A stretch of 64,000 nt of DNA from Diphasiastrum complanatum (GCA_029204225.1 CM055106.1:47066633-47130632), one strand, 5' to 3'; counted from the first letter of the stretch, positions 22,523 through 33,959 are shown. The notes: a model not told the origin generated them from the letters alone. Numbers and translations: made by a program.

Positions 22523-23990
22523 TGTTAGGGATTTTTCCAACAGGGGATTGGTCCCGCCAGAAAGCCCCAGCGAGTAAAAGGGCCCACACTACCCTTACGC
22601 AAGTGACTAGGGTCTATTACCGCTTCCAACCCTGGGGGTCATCCTAATCACCCCATACTCCCCAATCAATGAGAGTTTTCCAGGCTCTCAGAAGTATGAT
22701 TGCAAGGAGATCGTTTATCAATTTCTCAAAGTTCTTTTCGATATGGTGAAGTGATAGAATGATTTTTCGTCACTCTATCAGATTTTAGAAATAAGGTTGG
22801 TATAAAACATCTTTGGAAAACCAAGTACTAACTGAACCTTTAGACATGGCGGACAATGATTCAGAATAGTACTAAAATGGTTACGTCTCTTGTTTGTTCA
22901 TAGTCAAGGATAGGTAGAATAAACGGTTCACGAGATTTAAGGATTTCCCCTAGATATTCAGCTCCAAGGATTGACACAATCCGTTGAATGTAAGTAATTT
23001 TCTGCCCAACAAGTATTGTAATACTCAAGTATGGAAATTGTGCATACGGAATATTTCGACCAAGTGGTAAATTTGGTCTAAACATCGCATAGACAATCTC
23101 CCTCTGTGAGTAAGGGTTCTGTTCGTCACACAAGGTACTTCTGAACTGTGTTGTTTCGGTTCATATTATGATGCCTATTTCTTGTCTCTACTGCATCTTA
23201 TGTTCGCCAAATGTCATTTACTCAAAAGATATTATGGCGAGTTTGATCGTGAGTAAAATTATTCTTCCATTTTTTGTCAAACTTTCACCTTTAAGATTTG
23301 TTCCATCATAATAGGTGAATAAGTATTGCCAACAAGCACGTAATAAAAGGTTTTCAAGATATTTCTGGTCATTTCACATATTTACAATCTGTAAACTGTC
23401 TAGAATTATTTGGGAGTCTATATATAGGGTGAAATCAATCATTTCACTCTCGTAATTTCCAACGAGGGTGTGATTGAATAATAAAAAAAACACAAAAACA
23501 AAAAGAACGGGATGTTACTTGTATATTCCGACAAGTGTCATCAAGTACTCCTATGTGAAAAATATATGGGGTTGATTCCAAGCTATAGTGGATATTCCAC
23601 CCCGTATAGAGATTTAGATGACCTTCTCTCTATATTCCAAGAGAGTTGGTTTATGCAGCTTTAACGAAATCATATTTACAATATCAAAGTGCTAAATATA
23701 AATGACAATAATTATCATTTATACAACAACAATATTTATCAGAATATACATCACAACACTAGCGATTGGGTTTGGATTTTCTAGATGAAAGCAAAATTAA
23801 CTTGAAACTAAAAATTTTGCAATTTCTTTTGTTGTGTCCTTTTCTTTTTCCTTTCTTAAAAAAAATAAGAAAAAGCTTTTCTCCTAGTAATTAAAAGCAT
23901 GAAAATACTTACTCTTGATAAACCGAAAGGGACTACACACATGCAATAATTTACAAGTCATAAAGATGTAGCACATACCATCAGTGCTGA
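22523..23990 (-). mobile_element. 5' LTR of gypsy-2 (right boundary uncertain)
   Basis: The LTR 3' end is fixed at 22523 (plus strand TGTTAGGG, i.e. ...CCCTAACA on the minus strand) by the adjoining primer site. A TATA box, CTATATATAG, lies at about 23417-23426, properly oriented for minus-strand transcription. The other LTR end was not found, and 23990 is a guess from the change in base composition. The small ORF at 22861-23133 has no known domain. Confidence 0.5.
23415..23428 (-). promoter_or_regulatory. TATA box in gypsy-2 LTR
   Basis: GAGTCTATATATAGGG on the plus strand gives a symmetric CTATATATAG core. It lies about 900 bp upstream (in element sense) of the primer site, a normal distance for a promoter in a 1-1.5-kb plant LTR. 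Confidence 0.4.
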
Positions 23991-23999
23991 AACGACTTC

Positions 24000-24586
24000 A
24001 CAGGTTCGCCTGCTAGGGAAATCTCAATCCCGTCGAATATCTTGTATCTCCTTAATACTTTCTCATCAGAGTTTTAAGTCACCAAGTTCTTGACCAAGGA
24101 GGTTTGAATCACAGTCAGCTTAGGCAGAACTTTGTATTGATCTTCTTGGAATTGCCAAGGAGTTGGTGTTGCAGGCAATGATGGAGGTCGTGAAGAGCGC
24201 TGGAAGTAGTTGTGGTCCAGTGACCAGAATGCATAAAGTAGTTAGTTCTTCAACAGCTATGAAGAGTACAACAAGGATAGCGATGCTCCGATTCATAACA
24301 GAGGTTATAGCATTACTCTCAACGGTCATCCCTCTATGCTTTAGAGGCTATTGTTCAGCTCCTCAGGATGGTATGACAACAGATACATCGTGATTGATAA
24401 GTGTTTTGCTAATGAGATTAGTACTCAAAATACACATGTCGATCATTGGTCTGTTCAGAACTTTGAAATGGTAGACCGATATCTGATAGGCTTGGACAGA
24501 AGGTGTATGAATCTCAGCTTCAACTTGTTTAGAGAGTGCTATGAGTCAGCGATTTCAACTCATACTGAAAACCCACGCTCACAGAG
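24000..24586. other. No recognisable gene
   Basis: Short ORFs on both strands (for example 24120-24329 and 24163-24393) overlap each other and show no known motif. The stretch probably belongs to the same retroelement as the repeat to its right. Confidence 0.35.
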
Positions 24587-25640
24587 ATGTTGTTGGATCA
24601 GCGATGGAGAAATCCTTCTGTTTGTATGATTTGCAGGACTTCCAGCTAATCAAGAAATCGAAAACCAGTCTCGATGCATCTTGGGAATGTGACTTATTGC
24701 AAGTATAATGTTCTGTCAACCGCATGGCAGCTAGTCTTCATTCATGGTTCAAGTGAGCAACACTCAGATTTCCATGCAATTTTTTTGCATGTTGTATAGT
24801 TTAGAGGAGTTCGTAATCAAATTTTCAGTGTGTAGCAAAAATCTCCTTTGAATAACTTTAGGAGAATTGTACAATCCATGGCTCACATCTCTTTCAGAGG
24901 GCACTCATTTTTCAATAATCAACATGCCTGACTTAATAGATTCAAGACTCATGATATTGTGCATCGATCATTTCTGTCTGCAGCAACCAGAACCAATCAT
25001 CATAGGAGTTTATTTCATAAGTTCTCTTTCAGCTTATCTGCTTTACTCATGATGATGGCATATTCATTAGCCTAATCTGATAGCTCACGATTCCTCCAAT
25101 CACTTCTTGAAAAACATTGATGTAAAAGGATATATCAGCGTTCATGAGCCAGTGATGACATAGATGGTTAGCGTTAAATAGTACTTCCAAAACATAGATA
25201 GAACAGTTGTGTCTTGGTGCTCTGTGAAATCATTCTTCTACGCAGAACTGCGGCTTGATCATGCTTCTTTCATAGTAGAAACCCACGGAAGTGAAGACCT
25301 CCTGTCTGTGGTCTGCGCTATCCTCTCCTTTCTCTTGAATATTCTGAGAGTATCATTCATGATCAGTATTGCAACGGTCTCTCTCTCTTATCCATGGCAG
25401 TGATGGAGATCCTCATACATCATGCTTTCTTTTTTCAGTCCTTCTGAATGATATGACAACAACTTCAAGGTGATTGGTAGATAACTGACTCTCAGTTTGC
25501 TGCACCTAGGGAAGTTCTTAGGTACATGTTTAGATCGTTTGGCTTTGGCAATACGGTTCAGAGATTGCAATTTTGTCATGAAAGGTAACTCTGATCGTGC
25601 TCCCTCTATCTGGCAGCGATGGTTGGTCATGAAATATGCC
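24587..25640. repeat. Dispersed direct repeat, copy 1 (long form)
   Basis: The segments 24587-24750 and 25207-25632 recur in the same orientation at 43545-43700 and 43702-44158 with only scattered differences. Shared strings include GTTGGATCAGCGATGGAG, CAAGTATAATGTTCTGTCAA and ATCATGCTTCTTTCATAGTA. Copy 1 has about 455 bp (24751-25206) that copy 2 lacks. In copy 2 the repeat runs directly into the gag relic of gypsy-3, so it is probably LTR or leader sequence of that element family. No conserved coding frame is evident. Confidence 0.8.
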
Positions 25641-27929
25641 AGAGGCAGTGATGATATCCCATATTCGACCGCAGTCTAACCACCTTGTTCACTTCCGATC
25701 ATTAACCAGCTCTCAAAGCGTGGGAAAAAACGTAGCAGCTACAACGATGGATTTCCATTAGGTAGGGATCAATAGATTTTCAATGAGAAGGTTCGTAGGT
25801 AGGGGATTCATTGTCCCTCTTGAGTGTGATAGAGAGTTCCCATGGAAGGTTCCACAAGCATTAGTGGCAGCTCTGATCATCAGTGGGTAGCGAATGCTCG
25901 ACCAAGTAGCTGGATCAACTCTTAGTCTATAGGTAGACTAGTGATCAGATCAACGTTCAGAAAACTGCTCATTTACTCAATCAATGTACTAAGGGTCATG
26001 CTTGGATAACCTGCATGGAATGCTACAGACTCTTGCTCAAAAGCGTGTAACTGCTATTGTGATCTAATGCTCAAATAGTGAATATGGAAAGCAATCAAAA
26101 CTACATTCAAATAAGCTGTGAGCCAATGCTCTACCCAACATGCAGAATTTTTTAGAGTTTGTCCCTCAAAAACCGATGTAATTTGTGCTAGAACTGAAAC
26201 AAGGATCTCGCACTCAAAATCAGGTAAATCTTCTCTCATGCATGATTCCGTGGGTCAGAAAATCATCAAGTTTAACAACAGACCTCCATTTCTCAGCAAA
26301 TATATATGTGCATTAAAATCTTACTCCATGGCTGGAATAGATTTCAGATCATCAGTAGGGATAGTTTGTATGCATGAGAGCACTCCTGAACTCAGAGACA
26401 TTTCACGTGTCATCAGTAAAGAGGTGCATAAGGAAATAGGTTCACTCCATAGTTCACTCTCAACAACTCTTCTCCTCATCTATCTCCATCTTAGTCACAC
26501 GTGTTCTCTTCCATATCTCTATCTTGAAAACTTTTCATAGAAGACTCCCTTCTTATGAAAACTCCTTTTTTTATACTCCTCCTTCCATGTAGATGAGGTA
26601 TTTTATTTTTCTTCAAAACTTCCCTTCAAAGTTTTGTTTGGCCTCTCTTTTGAAGTTTAGCTTTTTCTGAATAGTTCTGGTTTTTAAACTTCATTTCCGA
26701 AGTTGCCCACTATATCCTTGCAAAACAAGTTTCGGGTTTTATCCCAAAAATAAAAGTGAGCCTGATATTTGTGAATAGTTTTCCCTTACGAAAACTTCAT
26801 ACAACTTTACAGGTAGCACTTTGACATTCAAGTTGAAGAATTGCATTGTAAGATTCAGATGAGTGAAGTTTCTCTGTCGAACTTCATCTGAAAAATTCCT
26901 ATGTGAAGTTTGGTCTGACTTTCCTTCCGAATTTTTTAAATGCTCCAACTCTTCAAGCTTATATTGAATACTTAGACCATTATCCATTTGTAGTCAACTC
27001 CTTAGGAGCTATCCCTTTTTTTTACACATGGAGTATCCAAAAGTGAATGAAGGGCATCTCTGACTTAGGACCCTGCCTTTATAGGATTCCTTCAAGAGTA
27101 TCTTCCCCAACAACATATGTCTCTATGCTTCTTGGCATTATTCTTAGTATTTAATGACATTCCCAACTTCCTATTTGTTTTTTCCCCACGGGCCTTGTAC
27201 TTATCCTGTCGTTGGATTATGTGTGACGTCATCATGATTTTTTAAAAGTTTCTTGAGTTTTCTCATTTTTGACGCACTTCGCGGACTTGTGAAGGGTGGT
27301 AGTCGTTCTTGACATACCTAGTAACTCCTCAAGATTTTCATAGATTTATTATGTAGATCGGTTCCTCTTCAAAATAGCCCTTTTTTCCCATAATTATTGA
27401 GCACATTTTTTAACCCAATAAAACTCAGTATTTTTGGCTTTGAGAACTGGGGCTTTGCTTGATGTTTATGTAGAGTCTCAAAACCTAATGAAATTTTTTG
27501 ACGGTCACTGTCCAAATTTCCTATGTGTGTATTGTGTTGATGATCGATTTTGGTAGAAAATAACCTGCTTGAAGTACCTTGTTGATGGTTCTACTCATGT
27601 TGCTAGTTTTATTCCCATTGTTGATGTATTTGAATTATTCGATAGTGATGCTGTTGTTGATGCTATGCCCAGTGACTAAGATTTCCCTAGTCGGCAGGTG
27701 AAATCAAAATGCATTGTGGTCTTTTATTAACTGAATGTCATAAGTACATTGAAAGTGTTGTTTACATGCTTCTAATTTACTGGAAAAATATTTACAGAAA
27801 TTTAAAAATTCTACTTTGGCCATTATTGGGCAGGCCAGATGCCCAAACTGTAAATACAATACATACAATAATACAATAATCGGTCATTTTAACCCAATTT
27901 TATCATAAAAATTTAAAAATTGTCATAAT
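25641..27929. other. Anonymous AT-rich DNA
   Basis: No coding domain was found on either strand. ORFs at 26118-26540 and 26739-26987 are short and without motif. The segment 26540-26990 repeats the word GAAGTTT / AACTTC many times (for example ACTTCCCTTCAAAGTTTTG, AACTTCATTTCCGAAGTT), giving a degenerate purine/pyrimidine texture that looks like decayed LTR sequence. Confidence 0.4.
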
Positions 27930-28410
27930 TCAAGTTCGATTTTTTATGACAAAAAATCGGCTAACAGTCTCACAAAGTTTATGTAAAGCTTCATGGCGTA
28001 ATTGCATAGATTTAGATTCATCAAGGCATTGCGTTGTGGCAATCCTTAATGAAGGTACCAACAATTCTACTAGCATTACTGCATCCTGACCATATTCCAG
28101 TTGAAATGGCGTTTGGTCAGTGCTTCTCTTGTATGTTGTCCTGAGTGCCCACAGAGCCGCATGTAACTTGTGCTCCCAATTAGATCTGCTAGCTTCAACT
28201 GTTTTTGTGATAATGCTACGCAAGATCTTATTGGACCATTCTGCCTGTCCATTACCATGGAAATAATATGGTGTGCTGAATTGATGGATCAAGAAGAATT
28301 CCTCCAACAGGACCTTGATGGTTTTATTGATGAAATGGCTTCCACGATCGCTTACTATCTCCACCGAGCATCCGAAGCACACAATGATATTTCATACAGG
28401 AACTATACAA
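27930..28410 (-). pseudogene. Gypsy integrase fragment
   Basis: An open frame of 150 codons begins inside the integrase core with FGCSVEIVSDRGSHFINKT (second catalytic Asp present). It continues HQFSTPYYFHGNGQAEWSNK, where the catalytic Glu of the GQAE motif is kept, then WEHKLHAALWALRTTYKRST and the post-core segment VELLVPSLRIAT. It stops before the DNA-binding tail. To the right, a frameshifted FLYEI piece precedes it and then similarity ends near 28410, where copia LTR-like sequence starts. It is closest in wording to the gypsy-1 integrase. Confidence 0.85.
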
Positions 28411-28531
28411 TTGCAAATGATGAGATTCCTACGATCGTACAAGGCCAAATTGAGAGTAATTTGAGGCCCCCATGTTTGGGTGAGATAGAACTAGAAGAAG
28501 AGAAGATTGAATATCGTGGATAGAGAGGATA

Positions 28532-28620
<89 letters not shown>

Positions 28621-28937
28621 GCTTATACATGGTTCTCTTGGGTTCTACTATCCATTGGTGCACTATACTTGTGATATCTTGCAATTTTATGTGTCAAACG
28701 ATCATTAATTGCTATTTTCAGATCCACACGTGTGAAATACAGTAGGGTATTGTAATTATATAAACAGAAACAATACTTTATGTTTTAGTTCATGTTTGAT
28801 CAAGATCTATTAGAGTTTGCATCTCAATTTTAGGGTAGTTGTTGATTTTTCTACATTGGCAAGATTGGTGAGTTGTTTGCTTTTGACCAAAGATTAATTT
28901 GTAGGTTTGGATCTTAATGATTCTCAAATCTTTCACA
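28411..28937 (+). mobile_element. 5' LTR of a copia element (left boundary uncertain)
   Basis: The LTR 3' end is fixed at 28937 (...AATCTTTCACA) by an adjoining tRNA-iMet-type primer site. The left end is taken as the point where integrase similarity stops (about 28410), which suggests insertion into the older gypsy fragment. The LTR contains a (CT)n tract at 28534-28618. No gag or pol of this copy can be recognised downstream. Confidence 0.45.
28534..28618. repeat. (CT)n microsatellite, 85 bp
   Basis: Pure CT run in the copia LTR, about 320 bp before its primer site. RERERE-type ORFs across it on the minus strand are artefacts. Confidence 0.97.
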
Positions 28938-28950
28938 TGGTATCAGAGCT
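28938..28950 (+). other. Primer binding site, tRNA-iMet type
   Basis: TGGTATCAGAGCT is the standard primer site of plant copia elements, complementary to the 3' end of initiator methionine tRNA. It is directly after the LTR end at 28937. Confidence 0.85.
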
Positions 28951-29341
28951 TGTGTTTCAGGTTATGAAGAAAGCAATCACATCTATCAATGATTTGGAGA
29001 AGATATCAATGCTAAAGCATGCTAGATTGGATTCTACAACAAAATCGAGTTTCTTGCATATGTAGATTGGATCTTTTGTAGATCAAAACCCTATATGAAG
29101 CTATAATCTTGATCAATTCCGCTTTATCACATTTGATGTTGGATTTGGCCGATTTTTGGATCATTAGAAAAGCCTAAGTGGTGGCTAATAAATTGCATAT
29201 CAAGTTTTTGGCATTTGCATGTAGATTTTGAAATAATCAATTTTTTTTGTGATTTTATCTAGACCCTAATTTTGATTGGATCTCTAGATAGTGAGGTTGC
29301 TGGACTTCATTTGAGTGTGTTAAAATCGTAGGAAGTGGTTT
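28951..29341 (+). mobile_element. Leader of the copia copy, no coding domain
   Basis: AT-rich sequence after the primer site, with phrases such as AGATTGGATCTTTTGTAGAT and no gag start. It runs into another (CT)n tract. Confidence 0.3.

Positions 29342-29427
<86 letters not shown>
29342..29427. repeat. (CT)n microsatellite, about 86 bp
   Basis: CT run with a slightly interrupted start (CTCTCTCCCT) and end (CTTTCTTTCTC). Confidence 0.95.
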
Positions 29428-29432
<5 letters not shown>

Positions 29433-30239
29433 CTCATTTGTCCTATCATCCTCATGTTTTATAAAGTGGATTCTCTTATTTGGTGTATTAGAAGTGTCTT
29501 TGTTGTTTTTCTCCACTTGTCATATCATGCTTTATTAATGTTAATTTTAAGGTATAAATTTATAATGAAGCTTTTTTTAAAGTAACATATACCATCTTTA
29601 AGTGAGTTTAAGGACCTCATAAGCCTATCTTACACTTTTACAACATGATTGATTTTTTGGATTCCTAAATTCTCTTTGAATCTTGACTTGATTTTACATA
29701 GAAATTATTTATAGGAATTTAACTCAAGAGTTGCTCTAGGATTGGTCCCACAAGTTCCATTTGAGCACTTAATATTATTTTTTATATTTCATTTCTTTTG
29801 TTGCTCTATTGACATGAACAAATTATTTTCATCTTCATCATTAAGATTTAGTATATCCATTGTGATCATGGCTTCTCCAATTATGATAATTGACAAGTTT
29901 AGTAAAGAAGCTCGCTTTATTTGTGTTAAAATGTCCTAGCAATTAGACACGATTGGGCCCAACACATATGTTTTGGCCATAGCAATGTCGTAAGTATCAA
30001 CACAAGCATATTTTCTTTCTTATTAGCATATGGCGCTTCATGAACGCTATATTTCAAGTTAGAGTTCAATGTAGTCACCATCAAAGTAGTGTTTTAGAGA
30101 GATCGCACATCTATTAACATTCAGACATGTATACTCTTTCAAACTAATAATAATTATTCTAATACACACTATCGTGTCATGTCGAGGAGATCAAACACAC
30201 TTCAAAGCGATATCAAAAATGAAAACTTGATTTTTTTTT
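29428..30239. other. Anonymous DNA with a possible integrase scrap
   Basis: Mostly featureless. The plus-strand frame 29742-29939 ends with PIMIIDKFSKEARFICVKMS, which resembles the strand carrying the first catalytic Asp of gypsy integrases (VDRFSKxAHFIP). It is too short for a firm call. Confidence 0.25.
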
Positions 30240-31129
30240 GAACAATAATGTGTGACACACGGTCCACTTATAGAAATTTTTGCACATGTGAAAAGAATGA
30301 TACATGGCAGATTTTGATTTGCCATGTGTCCCGATCTAGATAATAATTATATTTTAACACGTCCTAATTAGATGCTAACATGTGTCATCACACAGATGCA
30401 AGCTGTCATTATTAGGGTACAATATCCACATGCACCAATGATTGACACATGTCTAGACATCGACCTCCCTACATGTGGGCAATTGTTGTGCCATAATGCT
30501 CTGTACAGGATGACATGTATGAGTTTTCAGTGAGGACACGTGACAGGGTGTTGTCATTCACACGTGTAAAAAATTTGAATAAAATTAGTCATCTCCATTT
30601 TCAGTTTTTATTGAAAAACTCATAGAAAAAAGATTCAGATATCGGTTTCGAGTGCACTTTTGTCATTCCGCCTCTTACTACCTACCCTTTGCACTCGAAA
30701 CCGATACTTGCTTGATATTGCTTAGGAGCACAACCACTTTTTTTTTAATTTCTCCCCTGCACTCGAAAATTATACGAGCTCTACGATATCGCTTTGGATC
30801 ATGATACCTCTTGTCATTTCTCTCTAGACATCTCCCTACGCTCGAAAGGGATATCATAATTTCGTCTTTTAGATTTTTTTTCTTCTTGTACTAGTTATGA
30901 TGGCCCATGTGAAGTCTACTATCCGGCACTCTACTATTGTGACTCCTATTGCTCGTGTTGCTCTTGGAACAGGGTGTCGTCATGGACGAAGAAAGGTCTA
31001 GCTAATTGAAATCAATGCAATGTATGCCGTACAAGGTGCTGTTGAGAAGTATTTATTTCAGTTCTTCGAGGACTCTTTCCTTTTGTTGTTCATGGGAAAG
31101 AGAGCGACAATGATTTGTTATTTTGAAGT
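30240..31129. other. Intergenic DNA with ACATGTG/ACACGTG words and hairpins
   Basis: No gene is seen. Between about 30245 and 30580 the hexamers CACATG, ACATGT and CACGTG recur more than ten times, several inside longer imperfect palindromes such as GACACATGTC. From 30640 a hairpin family follows (separate entry). Confidence 0.4.
30640..30706. repeat. Perfect 17-bp inverted repeat (hairpin)
   Basis: TATCGGTTTCGAGTGCA at 30640-30656 and its exact reverse complement TGCACTCGAAACCGATA at 30690-30706 enclose a 33-nt pyrimidine-rich loop. A decayed second pair of the same kind follows (GATATCGCTTTGGA near 30785 and CGCTCGAAAGGGATATC near 30840), with another half-site CTGCACTCGAAAATTATA near 30758. 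Confidence 0.85.
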
Positions 31130-31434
31130 GTCTTAGGAAGAGATTGCCTCTTGTTTTTGGATTTCAATGCTCAGCCTCAAAACCATTCAATAATGGGCAT
31201 CCTAAAATCCTATCAAAAACTCGACGCCATCGAAGTTATCGAAGTCATCGACTTCATCAAACTTCGACTTCTCATGTATATACATATGTTCCAGACTTGA
31301 CTTGCTCAACATCGAAGTACTCGACTTACTCGACATCGACATTTCAACACTAACTCCATCAGCCGACTTCGTCGACTTAACCGACTTTTTCATCAACCGA
31401 ATTCTCCATCAACCGACTGTCAACTTTTTCCATC
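31130..31434. repeat. Simple-sequence-like TCGAC/TCATC region
   Basis: From about 31222 to 31420 the words ATCGAC, ACTTCGTCGAC, ATCGAAG and CATCAACCGA repeat irregularly on an approximately trinucleotide period, producing Ser/Thr/Tyr-rich spurious frames on both strands. No gene is supported. Confidence 0.5.
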
Positions 31435-31956
31435 AGGGAAAAAATTGATCCAAATAAACTATCAGAAGTCTTTATGGCAGTTCACCTAATATTGTAAATA
31501 TATTTATTATTATAAGGCGGTTGTAATAAATAGCATATAGCATTTAATGCTAAAAGATATTTAATAGAAAGATATTTGTCAAGCAGATATTTGTCATATA
31601 GAATCAACTGAGAATGCACTTAGTTGGTAGTTGATCACTAATCAATCTTCTCATAAGAAGAATTCATGTTGCCAGTGTTACTAAACTTAATGAACACACT
31701 GAAGTTATTACTTCAAGCAATTGTACTCATTGTTGATATTAATCAGAGTGCAATTTCTGTCTCACTACTATATCATTCTATTGAGCATTGGTGTGAATCA
31801 TTCATCTTGATTATTTTGCTGCTAACTGACGTGCTTTTGATCCTAAACCATCCTCGCTCAAGCTTCCACTGTCAGTCATCACAGTCTGATATCAAAATTC
31901 TGTTTCTATCAGTTCTCTACTAATCCGATATCAGCTCATAATCTCGATTTCTGACA
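31435..31956 (+). mobile_element. 5' LTR of copia-2 (left boundary uncertain)
   Basis: The 3' end ...CGATTTCTGACA at 31956 abuts a tRNA-iMet primer site and is followed by a copia gag. The body is AT-rich (ATTTATTATTATAAGG, AGCATATAGCATTTAATGC). The start is not fixed. I saw no clear TG terminus before about 31435. Confidence 0.5.
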
Positions 31957-31969
31957 TGGTATCAGAGCT
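31957..31969 (+). other. Primer binding site of copia-2, tRNA-iMet type
   Basis: TGGTATCAGAGCT directly after the LTR end and 72 bp before the gag ATG at 32042. Confidence 0.88.
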
Positions 31970-32041
31970 CATTCATGACAAGCGCGCAGCCAATAGTATT
32001 TCAATTTTGTTGTTTCTATCAACGATCTCGCTCAAACCAGA

Positions 32042-32545
32042 ATGGATCCATCTTCTAGTCCATCTCTGATTGACAAACTTGACAGAGATAACTACCATCT
32101 AAAGAAGTTCAAGATGAAGGTCATGCTACTAGCCAAAGAACTGTGGGACATTGTTGATGGCACAGAACTCAAACCAGAAGGTGATGCAACCATCATCACC
32201 AAATGGAGACTGAGAGATGACAAGGCATTTGCCATGATTATTCTCAATATCAAGGATACCCAAATCAGCCATATACGTGCTACTCAAATTGCTAAGGATG
32301 CTTGGGATATCCTAGCAACCCTGTACGATATCAGGGATGTAACTTCCAAGCTTTACTAGAGAAGAAAACTATTCACCCTGAGAATGTCTAATGCAGGTAG
32401 TGTTTCGAGTCATCTCAACATTTTCAAAAACCTGTTAATACCAAAAAATCCACATCTGGTTACATCTGTTTCCTTGTAGAAGGACTCATCTCATGGAACA
32501 ACAGAAAGATGAAATACATTTATTTATCTGAGAAGGTAAATAAGG
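32042..32545 (+). pseudogene. Copia-2 gag fragment
   Basis: The ATG at 32042 starts a 105-codon frame: LIDKLDRDNYHLKKFKMKVM (the N-terminal gag signature LxGxNYxxWKxxM), LWDIVDGTELKP, then AMIILNIKDTQISHIRAT and AWDILATLYDIRDV, all as in copia Gag of the UBN2 type. A stop follows at LYstop, then RRKLFTLRMS continues in frame and decays. Similarity is lost before 32545, where the sequence switches without warning to the aspartic protease gene. The zinc knuckle and all of pol are absent. It is related to, but distinct from, the gag at 50529. Confidence 0.88.
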
Positions 32546-32797
32546 CCACCACCGGTGGCTCTGTGGTCCTCTCCCCGCTCGCATTTGGCTGCGGCCACAA
32601 CAATGCAAGAACCTTTTCGCCCGACTCTTGTGGCCTGGTGGGTTTGGGCAAGGGACCTATCTCTCTCATTTCTCAACTCAGTTCAGTCATCACAGAAAAG
32701 TTTTCTTACTGTCTTGTCACCTTTGGTGACTCCAACACTATCACTAGCCCCCTCCTCTTTGGGTCCGCCACTGCTCTTTCCGGCAGTGGAATTGGTA
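32546..32797 (+). pseudogene. Aspartic protease gene fragment (3' piece of the split copy)
   Basis: 252 bp align without gaps to 59370-59621 of the intact gene, with about seven mismatches by eye (roughly 97% identity). They encode TTGGSVVLSPLAFGCGHNNA through LFGSATALSGSGIG, corresponding to residues 245 to about 327 between the two catalytic Asp. The alignment begins at the very next base after the end of the minus-strand 5' piece at 35735 (equivalent to 59369). The right edge at 32797 is abrupt and the second catalytic Asp and C-terminal half are absent. The piece is non-functional. Confidence 0.93.
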
Positions 32798-33037
32798 TGA
32801 GTAATTAGCTTACTTTTTAGTTACTAATATACATCGGGCAGTTAGTTTTAAGTATTTAGCTTACTATTCTAAGTTTTACTTAGCTTTTGGATAGTTTGAT
32901 TCATTTTTGCCGTTATAATAGTTATCAAAACATCATCCTATTAATGTTCCTATGTTGGTCAAAGTGTTTAATTGTTACCGTAGATTGATGCGTCTACAAC
33001 CATAGAACAAATCACAACATCAATAACAGCTACACTA
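32798..33037. other. Short AT-rich spacer
   Basis: Repeats of TTAGCTTACT and AGTTACTA-like words. No feature is recognised. It lies between the protease fragment and the hAT element. Confidence 0.3.
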
Positions 33038-33045
33038 GTTGCAAC
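33038..33045. repeat. Left 8-bp target-site duplication of the hAT element
   Basis: GTTGCAAC, identical to 33960-33967. The octamer is itself palindromic, which makes the apparent inverted repeat 25 bp long. Confidence 0.85.
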
Positions 33046-33959
33046 CAGTGTTGGGTGGGTATATGGGGTTATGGCTGGTATCAACCCGGGTATCAACTTG
33101 GGTATCATAACCCATACCAGTCTGGTATATAAAAATGAGATACTCGCCAATTACCAGGATGCCTCTGGTATTAGATCGGCAATACCATGGTCAAAACCAG
33201 ACCAGTGTGGTATGAAAATTCTGGATACCCGGGATATACCCAAACCAGGGCAAAATTGAGGGTACAACCCTATGCCCGGGTATCATATCTTAATGCAACT
33301 CAGGCTAAGCCGACAGCTGCGCATGAGAAAGAGTAAGCAAAATAGATGATGCTAAGACATAGCAGTGATCATAAAAGATTTGTTGGTTTCTAAAGCATTT
33401 GGATGATGCAACCAAGATGAAGGAAGAGTATAAGTATGAGAAAGAAGAGAGAGAGCGAAAAAATGGAGAAGCTGAAAGAAGAAAAAAGTTATTAGAAAAG
33501 TAAGCAAGGAAGGAAGGGAGGGTGGATCGTTAACAGCGTCTTCGTAGGTGAAACTTGAAACATGAATAAAAGGAAGGGGCAGCAGTACGACAACACGCAC
33601 GGCAGTACCTATAGGTCTTGCAAGCTAGCTGGCAGCAAGCTGTCTTTTCTCGTCTCCTCTTCTTCAGGCCTGGATAAGGATTCAGCGTGCTCATATTTCG
33701 AAGAGTGCCTAACGTTCTAGCTAGGCCCGGGTTTATGACTATCTATACCCAGGTTTATGATTGGCTGGTATTACCTTTGCAATTCCAGTTCTATCCATAC
33801 AAGTTTGAATTTTGTAAGTTATGTTTATGTTCATATCCGATTGGTAATCGAAAACTTATTTTCTTTAATACCATAGATCTACCTGGTTTTAGAAAATGCA
33901 GAGTACTCCAATACTATGACCGGGCTGGTATTTAAAATAGTGATACCCACCCAACACTG
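33046..33959. mobile_element. Non-autonomous hAT-type DNA transposon, 914 bp
   Basis: The terminal inverted repeats are perfect over 17 bp: CAGTGTTGGGTGGGTAT at 33046-33062 and ATACCCACCCAACACTG at 33943-33959. Both sides carry the identical 8-bp sequence GTTGCAAC (33038-33045 and 33960-33967), the target-site duplication length of hAT elements, and the ends start CAG.G as in many hATs. Subterminal words CTGGTAT, GGGTATC and ATACCAG recur many times near both ends, as hAT transposase-binding repeats do. No transposase frame is present (ORFs 33352-33600 and 33687-33935 are motif-free), so it would need enzyme in trans. The perfect ends suggest a fairly recent insertion. Confidence 0.9.

Larger units (their letters stand above)
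17389..23990 (-). mobile_element. Degenerate Ty3/gypsy element lacking RT (gypsy-2)
   Basis: Read right to left: 5' LTR (from 22523), primer site (22521-22506), gag (22275 to about 21018), protease (20755-20084), linker (20017-19691), then directly the tail of the RNase H-integrase linker (about 19690-19560) and integrase core (19390-18757). All of RT, most of RNase H and the zinc-binding part of integrase are missing. The protein wording (SDRGTHF, STPYHPQANGQA, ILLGRPWL) is typical of Tat-like plant gypsy elements. It is non-autonomous and dead. Confidence 0.75.

Noticed and set aside
24120-26540. Several 60-140 codon ORFs as possible genes
   Set aside because: They overlap on both strands, carry no motifs and lie in a dispersed repeat whose second copy does not keep the frames.
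28403-28684. Arg-Glu repeat proteins (also near 29255-29516 and 55232-55475)
   Set aside because: Translations of (CT)n/(GA)n microsatellites, not genes.
32042-32797. A fusion gene joining copia gag to the aspartic protease
   Set aside because: The gag frame has a stop at 32357-32359 and decays before the junction. The protease piece lacks its start and second catalytic motif. It is a rearrangement junction, not a designed fusion.
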